Shown here: positions 16,484 through 23,642 of the stretch, piece after piece | Position numbering within the stretch: the first letter of the stretch is position 1 | How the letters are laid out: the number at the start of each line of letters is the position of its first letter | Assembly: GCA_023667285.1 (NCBI GenBank) | Contig: JAMPAK010000001.1 | Coordinates: forward strand, 510,283-574,282 | Source of the DNA: Muribaculaceae bacterium | GTDB taxonomy: Bacteria > Bacteroidota > Bacteroidia > Bacteroidales > Muribaculaceae | Length of the DNA stretch: 64,000 nucleotides | Direction: 5' to 3' | Notes under the pieces: generated by a model | The model's database searches: none | What the model was told of the DNA's origin: nothing | Seen by the model: only the letters and a program-made list of their open reading frames with translations | Translations under genes and position numbers: made by a program

Positions 16484-18454
16484 TCAATGCCAGATTTGCT
16501 TCCCATCCTCATATTCAAAAATACGCTCCTCTTTGCCACGAGTGTAATCGCGAAGCAGCAATATCGAGTTGCCGGGCACATCATCATAGACTAAAAAGTC
16601 CGAGTTTGCCGTCTGTCTGCCAAGCGAGTTCCATACCCCTTTATGGAAATAAAAAAGTTCATATTCATGTGACGGTTGAATCTGATTCTCATCATTCCAC
16701 ATTATTATCCTCATTTTATTGACTTTTCCCTTCTTATTACCGAGATCGAACCCTATCCAAAAAGGGAAGAGTTTGAAAAATGTTGTAGACAATTTATTAT
16801 CAAATAGTTTAGCCGTCACCAAAGTGTCGCCGGTTAAAACTCCACCGACTGCATAGATTTCATGCCTTGAATAATCTATTTTGGTGTCATGCTCATCTAA
16901 AAACTGCAGTTCTGCAAAAACAGGATAAACGCTATCCTTAGGCATGATTCTGAGATATCTCTTGGACATATTCCCAAGAGGTATGGTTATAGTCTCTTTT
17001 GTAGGGGTCTCGGTGAAGGTGTGAACCTCCGACACATCGTTAGCGAAAGTCCTGTCATTGGACGTTTCGATAACTGACCCTACAACCTCATCCCACCGGT
17101 TGACCCAAGAGCAACGCAACATATATTTCCTGTTGAGCCTAATGGCCCTTTTCTTAGAAAAATCAGGGGCAAATTCGCGAGGTTCTCCATTATGTCTTAT
17201 CAAGTAAGGCGATGAGATTGGAACAAAGCATCCATCTGTATATTCAGACACAACGATTACATTCTCATTTATCATTGGCCCTATATTGACTTTGCTCTCA
17301 TCTATCCTCTCAGCAGTCCCAACGGGTATCCATCCCTCTACTTGACTATATGTGCAGACATAAAGATCTGAGAATGCTGAAGTTTTCAAGTCTATAATAT
17401 TGTTAGTGGCCACATTTGCATACTGACAGGTGACATCATAGGTATGAAGATCTCTAAGATGGTCATATTTGATATCATCATCCTCCGAAAATCCATCACG
17501 AGCCTTTTCAAAAGTAATTCTATACACTTTAGCTATCTTCTTCAGACTGTCGACTGTACATGTAAACCTATCCGTGTCAATCTCTCTTGTGAACGATTCA
17601 TACGTCCCGTCTATATATCGTGATGGAGTGATGGCTCTATGAGAATTATCGACAAGCGAAACCCAGTAGTGACCATTTTCACTATAGTTAGCCCATATAG
17701 GCGTATAATCTATTGCGGCGGGGAGCCCTAATGCCCTCATGACATATGCCATATGATATGTCCGTTGACGACAATTGCCTCCATGGAGTTCATCCAATAG
17801 TATTGGGTCTTGTTCATAGGGAAAGAAGGTGTCAATAACGGGAAAATTCTTAATCTCATAATCGTGGATTTTCTTGAATGCCTCCTCCATATTCTCAACC
17901 CCCTCAATCAGAAACGAGTACTTATTTCGGTAATACGGTTTCCACTCAACCACAGGTTCTTTGCCTATCTTATAAGGAAGAAGGAACTTACAGAAATTAT
18001 CAAAACTGACCTCACGGCTCCACGGAGAACTTTGCCATATCTGAATTGATTCTTTTATGTTAGTCCAAAGAAAGTCTGTCGTCAGCACCTTTGTGTCCTT
18101 GAGCAACTCAGGCTCAATCCTGTTTTGGGCATTAAATCCAAGCCACTTCTTTTTTATGGAAAGATCCTGGTTCTCTTTGATATAATGAAGATAGTTTTGA
18201 GAAACCGTTGCATCATATGAAAACTGCCCCCTCATATTCTTCAACAGCCATGAGGTTGCATCCTTCTCCATCCTTGACTCGCATTTCCTCAGGATGGCAT
18301 TTCTGTTCCGGTAGGTAGTCAGACGCTCGTCGATATAAGATGACGTAGTTGCTCTGAGATCATCACAACTTGTGACCACTAACAATAACACACCTAGCCC
18401 CGTCAGGACACCGTAGAGAACTATCTTCTTTATGTCAACTCTTATTGATTTCAT
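16484..18454 (-). CDS. Transglutaminase-like lipoprotein with C-terminal beta-sandwich
   Basis: A 656-residue lipoprotein: hydrophobic leader ending LLLVVTSC (lipobox; Cys about 30). A transglutaminase-like domain is centred at about 225-280, with Cys in GGNCRQRTYHMAYVMRALG, His in NGHYWVSLVD and a following Asp, the papain-like triad of the Transglut_core fold. Further beta-rich domains follow, the last (about 530-640) resembling a discoidin/F5-8C-type sandwich (FWIGFDLGNKKGKVNKMRI). Role inferred: a periplasmic or surface cysteine peptidase/amidase or cross-linking enzyme. Its start overlaps the preceding gene by 20 bases. AT-rich relative to the flanks. Confidence 0.75.
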   Translation of the reverse strand: MKSIRVDIKKIVLYGVLTGLGVLLLVVTSCDDLRATTSSYIDERLTTYRNRNAILRKCESRMEKDATSWLLKNMRGQFSYDATVSQNYLHYIKENQDLSIKKKWLGFNAQNRIEPELLKDTKVLTTDFLWTNIKESIQIWQSSPWSREVSFDNFCKFLLPYKIGKEPVVEWKPYYRNKYSFLIEGVENMEEAFKKIHDYEIKNFPVIDTFFPYEQDPILLDELHGGNCRQRTYHMAYVMRALGLPAAIDYTPIWANYSENGHYWVSLVDNSHRAITPSRYIDGTYESFTREIDTDRFTCTVDSLKKIAKVYRITFEKARDGFSEDDDIKYDHLRDLHTYDVTCQYANVATNNIIDLKTSAFSDLYVCTYSQVEGWIPVGTAERIDESKVNIGPMINENVIVVSEYTDGCFVPISSPYLIRHNGEPREFAPDFSKKRAIRLNRKYMLRCSWVNRWDEVVGSVIETSNDRTFANDVSEVHTFTETPTKETITIPLGNMSKRYLRIMPKDSVYPVFAELQFLDEHDTKIDYSRHEIYAVGGVLTGDTLVTAKLFDNKLSTTFFKLFPFWIGFDLGNKKGKVNKMRIIMWNDENQIQPSHEYELFYFHKGVWNSLGRQTANSDFLVYDDVPGNSILLLRDYTRGKEERIFEYEDGKQIWH

Positions 18455-20105
18455 CCTCTAATATCTTCTTGCATTGTTTCTTCATCACTTGAATCTGATA
18501 GGAGTCAATCTTAATCTCCTTTTCATAAATCTCTCTTGCGGTCTCAAGATATTTTTCACGGTCAGTCCTTTTATAGCATTGCAGAAGCCCCCAAAGTGGC
18601 TGGAAGCGTGTCGGACACATTTCATGAGAACGTTGATAATCTCTTATAGCCGTTTCATAATCCTCAAGTTCATATGAGTTGTCACCCCGAAGGATTACAC
18701 TTTGATAATCATTGACATAATTATTGTAGTGTTTTATCAGAGCATTGCTTTTCTCATAGTCGCCTGACAGATTAAGGACGGCTGCATAATTATAGAGAAA
18801 AAACGGATTGTGGTGCCACTCATGATACAGGATTTCATACTCCTCAATGCCCCGCTCTCTGGATCTTGCAGTCAGAAAATCATTATAGGCTTCCTTCCAT
18901 CTCAGTTCAAATCTCATATCTGAGATGACATATATAAGACAGGCTGAAAGCAAAACCAATGATGGGTATCTGATCGGTGCCAAATCAAACTTCTTGCTCC
19001 TTGATGAGAATTGAGATATGAATAGTATTGCGAAAACCCACACAAAAGAATATCGCAGACAATTGGTAATCAGGAGCATCAGCGCCAAGTTTAAAAGCCC
19101 CGAGTAAAACACCTTGTCATACTCATGCCTGTCCTTGATGAGATAATATATGAACACTGCAATGAATAAGAAGCCAATATAGCCCACATTCAAAACATAA
19201 TTCAGATATTCATTCAATGGATGCATTGGATTTCCCTCCAATCCGGCAAACCAACCAGCTTGGTCAAGACTGAGCATCGTCGATTGGCTCTCCATGTAAT
19301 GTTTATAAAAACCATAAGTCCCATATCCAAATATAGGCATGCTCCCTATCATAGAGAGTGTTGACACAAGTATCAGCAATCTCCCTAAACTTGGTTTAGG
19401 ATCGTAGAGACATATGGCAAGCACGATAATTGGAATGAGAATCAAGAATCTTTTCTGTGCGATGAGTCCCCTGATTTTCCCCGACATAAACAGGTATGTA
19501 AGAAGACAGCATATCAAGGCCGTCCTGCATTCCACGATAAGAAGCATGAGGACAACGGCACTTACGACAGTGATATAAAATGGTTTGTGGGTTGACTCTT
19601 TGTATGAATGTAGAATGAACGGAAAACACAGGGATGTGAAGATGCCATAGGTGTTGGGGTTCTCAAAACTCCCTGTCACATGGAAGAATGAGTTTGTACT
19701 ATCTGTGATATTGAGAAGTTGGAGATAGCACACAATTGTCTCTACACTGCATATTGCGGTGACACATCTTGCTATTGTTCCTTTTTTGAAAGTCAACCCG
19801 TTTGCCATCAGCAACAGGCATGTAAAAGCTATAGCACAAATATTCACAAGATAATCAGACGGATTGCGGACCATGATTAACAGAAGTCCACAGAGCACAG
19901 CCACAGAGAGGCTGTTCACATAAATCTGCCTGACCTTCCCTGAAAATAGGTAGATTATGAACAGAATTATGGAGACCGCCACAAAGAAATAATCCCGCAA
20001 CAAATTGATATTGTCTACAACAAACGAGTCCGGTATAAATATGCATCCTGAAATCAGTAATGTGAATATCAGATATCGCCTCTTGCTAATCATAAGGGAT
20101 AACAT
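18435..20105 (-). CDS. O-antigen ligase/polymerase-like membrane protein with TPR tail
   Basis: A 556-residue protein (or 552 from the second ATG at 20093, MISKRRYLIFTLLISG). About eleven hydrophobic helices fill residues 5-380. A larger loop near 255-290 contains YGTYGFYKHYMESQS and PLNEYLNY, positioned like the periplasmic loop of Wzy/WaaL-type proteins. The C-terminal 130 residues are TPR-like (NALIKHYNNYVNDYQ, YELEDYETAIRDYQRS). It probably transfers or polymerises a lipid-linked or exported substrate outside the inner membrane; substrate unknown. It overlaps DUF1573 upstream (8-20 bases) and the transglutaminase gene downstream (20 bases), so the genes are tightly coupled. No other surface-polysaccharide genes are adjacent. 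Confidence 0.7.
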   Translation of the reverse strand: MLSLMISKRRYLIFTLLISGCIFIPDSFVVDNINLLRDYFFVAVSIILFIIYLFSGKVRQIYVNSLSVAVLCGLLLIMVRNPSDYLVNICAIAFTCLLLMANGLTFKKGTIARCVTAICSVETIVCYLQLLNITDSTNSFFHVTGSFENPNTYGIFTSLCFPFILHSYKESTHKPFYITVVSAVVLMLLIVECRTALICCLLTYLFMSGKIRGLIAQKRFLILIPIIVLAICLYDPKPSLGRLLILVSTLSMIGSMPIFGYGTYGFYKHYMESQSTMLSLDQAGWFAGLEGNPMHPLNEYLNYVLNVGYIGFLFIAVFIYYLIKDRHEYDKVFYSGLLNLALMLLITNCLRYSFVWVFAILFISQFSSRSKKFDLAPIRYPSLVLLSACLIYVISDMRFELRWKEAYNDFLTARSRERGIEEYEILYHEWHHNPFFLYNYAAVLNLSGDYEKSNALIKHYNNYVNDYQSVILRGDNSYELEDYETAIRDYQRSHEMCPTRFQPLWGLLQCYKRTDREKYLETAREIYEKEIKIDSYQIQVMKKQCKKILEDEINKS

Positions 20106-20478
20106 TCGATACTACGCGGATATAGTGTATCACTGTGTCTGTATTTGCCTCGATGACAACAAAATTCTCAGTCATACCGTCCTTCCCTGTTGAATCAAAC
20201 TTTATATGGATAGTCGCCGAGTCATTAGGGGCGATTGTTTTATTATCAATATTCGCTTGGGTGCAGGAACAATCTGTTGTTATGGCTCGTATTAACAGCG
20301 TTTCATTCCCTTTGTTATAAACTTTAGCTTCTGCTACACCCTGCTCATTCTCATCAATATTTCCTAAATCTATTTCGTGAGTAGATAAAACCAAATTCGG
20401 TTTGGAAATATATGAACATGATGTCAGTGTCAGTATAAAGGCTGCAATTGTGATTAATGTAAATTTGCTAATTCTCAT
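20086..20478 (-). CDS. DUF1573 lipoprotein
   Basis: A 130-residue lipoprotein: leader ending LTLTSC (lipobox; Cys about 21). It is followed by a single Ig-like DUF1573 domain with the characteristic TTDCSCTQANIDNKTIAPND and FDSTGKDG. DUF1573 proteins are frequent in Bacteroidetes operons of exported proteins and redox partners; no activity is known. It overlaps the upstream gene by 11 bases. Confidence 0.88.
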   Translation of the reverse strand: MRISKFTLITIAAFILTLTSCSYISKPNLVLSTHEIDLGNIDENEQGVAEAKVYNKGNETLLIRAITTDCSCTQANIDNKTIAPNDSATIHIKFDSTGKDGMTENFVVIEANTDTVIHYIRVVSNVIPYD

Positions 20479-21874
20479 GGGTTATATCCATTCGTTTACA
20501 TATAAGTTCCCCCTTATCGCTTATCCCTTCAATTTTAATTGATATATTCATGGGATATGGCAAATCAAATCCTTTTAGTAAATTAGAATTATATTTTGAT
20601 GGTATAAAATTGGGTTCCCAATATAGTGTTGAATTATACAATGTCATGTCTCTCACAGAAAATTCCATCGGTGGCTTATAACCGAAAGGAGAGACATTTA
20701 ACAACGATACAGGCCGATTTCTCTTAAAGCGTGAGAAATCCGTCGGAGATTTCAGCCAAATAATCAAAAGACCTCGGATGCTCGCCTCGCCATATAGACC
20801 TTTTATAGGGGGGCCACCTCTTCCGGCAAGATTGCCAAATGACTCATAATTTGAAGGCAGAAAATATCCTATTTGCTTTATATTTGCAGGGTCAAAATAT
20901 ACAACCTCAGAAATGTCAAAACCACCAATCAGATGTTCGTCCAATATAACCTCGCTGATTACAAACTCGCCATTTATTACCCGACCATATCCTTCAATTT
21001 CAATTACTTCTGAGGCCAAATCTCCAGGTTCCATGTGAACTTTTCCCATGCCTCTTCTCAATCCGAATCTAGAGACTACTTGATCCATTGTATGGCTCAT
21101 CTCAAGAATTGGGTCGTCTTCAAGAATATTTCTGTCGGGTATTAAACTTCTATAATATATTGGCTTTACCCTCCTCTCTCGCACTACAACATCAGGCAAT
21201 TCGATTGCGTTGATTATATCAGCGAATCGTGACTTCTTCTTGAGATGATCTGAGGCTGACTCTGACAAACCTGTTTCCCTACCCTTGTAGTGGTAGCCTT
21301 TCACGGATATGTTTGGGAATTCTGATTCGTCGATATAGAGACGCAGCGATCCTTCCTTGTCATTGCTCTTCAGGGCTTGAAGCGTGAATGTAGTCCCATC
21401 AACGAAATCCAGCCCACTGATATTAAAGTGTCGGCCTTCGACGTGATTCTCATATATCTCACCGATAGACGGAACCATAATCTTCAGATTAAATCCGTCA
21501 AGTTTCTTCGAGCCCCCCTCCATGCGGCCACTTATGGTCTGCTCGGTCTCAAATGGGCGAATCTCTCCATTCGAGTTGATCCTGTTTTCACTGCTGTCCG
21601 AGAGGCAATAGTAATCCAACAGCCGCTCATCATTGCTTTTTATCGTCTGCCGAAGGAATATGTAGGTCTCCGGGCTGAAGTCAAGTTGATTTCTTATTTC
21701 TCGGCCATCATTGTCTGGCGTTGAGAACTCTGCGCGTGTGATTGACAATGTATACGTCCCCTCCGGTATTCCCTTGCACATCTCCTTGATTGTATCTGCC
21801 ACGGATACTTGATTGTTCCCGGCAGATACAACTAAAGATGAAAGTGCAAGTATGGTTGAATATAGGAAACACAT
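20468..21874 (-). CDS. Macroglobulin-like exported protein, C-terminal half with its own signal peptide
   Basis: A 468-residue protein from ATG 21874 (MCFLYSTILALSSLVVSAGN, a signal peptide); an upstream TTG at 21898 is less likely. After about 90 residues it matches the C-terminal half of large MG2-type proteins. It has a carboxypeptidase-regulatory-like domain (TISGRMEGGSKKLDGFNLKI then NISGLDFVDGTTFTLQA), a plug-like region (SVSL-type GEASIRGLLIIWL), and the closing segment GYKPPMEFSVRDMTLYNSTL with YWEPNF. The MG2 domains that normally precede these are missing and are found instead as the separate gene at 15128-16138. The sequence is AT-rich, unlike that gene, so the two halves probably have different histories. 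Confidence 0.65.
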   Translation of the reverse strand: MCFLYSTILALSSLVVSAGNNQVSVADTIKEMCKGIPEGTYTLSITRAEFSTPDNDGREIRNQLDFSPETYIFLRQTIKSNDERLLDYYCLSDSSENRINSNGEIRPFETEQTISGRMEGGSKKLDGFNLKIMVPSIGEIYENHVEGRHFNISGLDFVDGTTFTLQALKSNDKEGSLRLYIDESEFPNISVKGYHYKGRETGLSESASDHLKKKSRFADIINAIELPDVVVRERRVKPIYYRSLIPDRNILEDDPILEMSHTMDQVVSRFGLRRGMGKVHMEPGDLASEVIEIEGYGRVINGEFVISEVILDEHLIGGFDISEVVYFDPANIKQIGYFLPSNYESFGNLAGRGGPPIKGLYGEASIRGLLIIWLKSPTDFSRFKRNRPVSLLNVSPFGYKPPMEFSVRDMTLYNSTLYWEPNFIPSKYNSNLLKGFDLPYPMNISIKIEGISDKGELICKRMDITHEN

Positions 21875-21912
21875 ACTATTATTCAAATGAAATTCCAAAA
21901 ATATTCAGAGTG

Positions 21913-22545
21913 TTAGTCACAGCCGTGAACGCATATTTCGTAATTTTTCTGTGCCTTATATTCGCAATAGCGAGATTTATCCCATTCATCATTTGGACCA
22001 GGGCAAGGATTATGGGTGTCGGCATTAGCATCACAACCGTAAAGAGTAGTCCAATATTCTTGTTCACAGTTGTAGTAGCATTCATCACTGCCAACCTCAT
22101 TGGTAGATCTTGAGAGCGAGCGATGTTTCATGTTGAGGCATTGGCGTTGCATTGCATCGAGGAAATCTTTCTTAGAGAAATTCATCTTTGACTTGAGTTC
22201 AGTTTTTACCTCATATATCCTCCTCAATCTTTTGTCGGTGTCAATACCAGTGAGTTGCTTGATCTCTGCAACAAGGACATTGTATTCCTCATCAGACATT
22301 TCGGGGTACACGCTTCCCATCAGTTCGAAATATCTCGCATTCTCATCCTTGGTCAGTGCCTTCAGTGCATTGCGGACAATTCTGGAATCCTCTTTAAGCA
22401 TTTTTTCAAACTGCTTGAATTCATCAGATGCAAGAAACAAGTCTGCCTCAGTGACTTCTGTGGCATCATCTACGTCAAGATGTGACTGGCTGCACGACGT
22501 AAGGCATATTGCAGCCAAAAGAAACATGAATAATTTGCGAAACAT
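21913..22545 (-). CDS. Cysteine-rich lipoprotein, unknown function
   Basis: A 210-residue lipoprotein: MFRKLFMFLLAAICLTSC gives lipobox LTSC with Cys18. The middle is helical and charged. The last 80 residues hold eight cysteines (QRQC, CYYNC, YGC, NPC, RYC, EIC, HGC), with an EF-hand-like DANADTHN among them. The even count suggests a disulfide-bonded exported domain. I do not recognise the family. It heads the AT-rich operon, has its own promoter at 22574-22581, and is 38 bases before the next gene. It could be the substrate or product of the downstream exported machinery (inference). Confidence 0.65.
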   Translation of the reverse strand: MFRKLFMFLLAAICLTSCSQSHLDVDDATEVTEADLFLASDEFKQFEKMLKEDSRIVRNALKALTKDENARYFELMGSVYPEMSDEEYNVLVAEIKQLTGIDTDKRLRRIYEVKTELKSKMNFSKKDFLDAMQRQCLNMKHRSLSRSTNEVGSDECYYNCEQEYWTTLYGCDANADTHNPCPGPNDEWDKSRYCEYKAQKNYEICVHGCD

Positions 22546-22573
22546 GATTATGTGATATGTTGATTAGTTGCTG

Positions 22574-22581
22574 CAAAGATA
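22574..22581 (-). promoter_or_regulatory. -7 promoter box for the AT-rich exported-protein operon
   Basis: The minus strand reads TATCTTTG (TAnnTTTG), 28 bases upstream of the ATG at 22545. The surrounding sequence is very AT-rich. Confidence 0.55.
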
Positions 22582-22666
22582 AAGAATTAATTTTAATTAT
22601 GCAAAAATCTCCAAAAAAAGAAAATCCAAAAATCTCCATGCAGACATTGAAATGCTCTATAAATCC

Positions 22667-22705
22667 GTAAATCTTATACCTTTGCAGCAAAGGTATAAGA
22701 TTTAC
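22667..22705. repeat. Perfect 19-bp inverted repeat with 1-nt centre and two opposed -7 boxes
   Basis: Arms 22667-22685 and 22687-22705 are exact reverse complements (GTAAATCTTATACCTTTGC) around a single A. Each arm contains TACCTTTG, a TAnnTTTG box, so the site carries two divergent overlapping -7 elements. It lies in the 254-base gap between the divergent 21913-22545 and 22800 genes, about 120 bases from each start. Confidence 0.7.
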
Positions 22706-22759
22706 CACCCCGAAGGCACTCGTCCGCATTATCGCACTACCAAACACACATCTCATTCA

Positions 22760-22767
22760 TACCTTTG
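22760..22767 (+). promoter_or_regulatory. -7 promoter box for the 22800 gene
   Basis: TACCTTTG fits TAnnTTTG, 32 bases before the ATG at 22800. It repeats the core ATACCTTTGCA of the nearby palindrome. Confidence 0.5.
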
Positions 22768-22799
22768 CAACCTAACATTCATTTTCTCGAAGTCCAACC

Positions 22800-23477
22800 A
22801 TGAAAAAACTCATCACCACCTCCCGCAAACAAACCTACTCCCCCATCCTTGGGATACGTGGCTTCGAGACATATCTCAACCGACGCCTCACGAAAAACGA
22901 GCGCAAAGTCATTTCCTACCTCGAGCGCCAGAAACGCGCACGCCCCGTCCTCGTCATCGACCCGCCCGGCCGGAACTCCGCACCAATCCTTCAGCAATAC
23001 CTCAACTACCGCCTCGCCAAAGGCCCATCGCAGGCCCTCGGCGCCATCTACACACCCACACGGCTCAAAGGCAAAGAACGGCGCATAAAATACCTCACCT
23101 ACCGCCGCCCCGACAGCATCCGCGGACACACACTCGCCTACATACTCCTCCTCAACACCCAGGACGCCAAAACCTTCTCACCCCTGCAGGCCCGGCCCGA
23201 CGGCTTCCTCCGCCTCTGGAATGCACTCCTCCCCGCCCTCTCCGGCTGCGGATTCTTCATCGTCCACATCACCGCGCCGCGCACCCGCGGCCACGCCGAC
23301 AAACTCGCACGGCTCTTCGGTCGGCGCATGCACCGCATCCTCAAACCCGACACAGACCGAAAGTCCGACGAACCGCCACCCACCATCGTCATCACCCTCC
23401 CCGTCAGATTGCCATACTCAACCCCAACTTCCCCCACAACCTCCTCACCCTCGACCACCCCTCCACACCCACTCTAG
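22800..23477 (+). CDS. Unknown protein, probably frameshifted near its C-terminus
   Basis: A 225-codon frame beginning MKKLITTSRKQTYSPILGIRGFE, basic and without signal peptide or membrane segments. I recognise no domain. From 22800 to about 23400 codons end strongly in C, as in the neighbours. After the CCCC run at 23399-23402 this frame becomes low-complexity (Pro/Ser/Thr) and stops at 23477. The -1 frame, by contrast, continues with strongly C-ending codons and a protein-like sequence (QIAILNPNFPHNLLTLDHP) to a stop at 23632, ten bases before the next gene. One missing C would restore a product of about 278 residues. This could be natural loss, phase variation, slippage or a base-call error. 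Confidence 0.55.
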   Translation: MKKLITTSRKQTYSPILGIRGFETYLNRRLTKNERKVISYLERQKRARPVLVIDPPGRNSAPILQQYLNYRLAKGPSQALGAIYTPTRLKGKERRIKYLTYRRPDSIRGHTLAYILLLNTQDAKTFSPLQARPDGFLRLWNALLPALSGCGFFIVHITAPRTRGHADKLARLFGRRMHRILKPDTDRKSDEPPPTIVITLPVRLPYSTPTSPTTSSPSTTPPHPL

Positions 23478-23642
23478 CGGTACGCCGTGCTCCGCGACCC
23501 AAAGTCAAACCGCACGGCAAGCGCACCTTGACATTTTGGAAAACCCTCCGGCAACGTAATTCTACGCCCCCTCTATCTCTACCTCGATATTCTCTTCTGA
23601 ACCTTATCCATTGGAGGTGCGTTTTAGAGTAAAGTTTCAACT

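Noticed and set aside
22602-22638. Direct repeat CAAAAATCTCCA, two copies 25 bases apart
   Set aside because: Short and in A-rich sequence; not enough for a regulatory or CRISPR-like call.
22652-23632. A 326-codon plus-strand frame starting before 22800
   Set aside because: Its first 250 codons are Arg/Pro/His-rich, as expected of an out-of-frame reading of C-rich coding DNA, and it starts inside the promoter region. Only its last part (after about 23400) looks coding and is treated as the shifted end of the 22800 gene.
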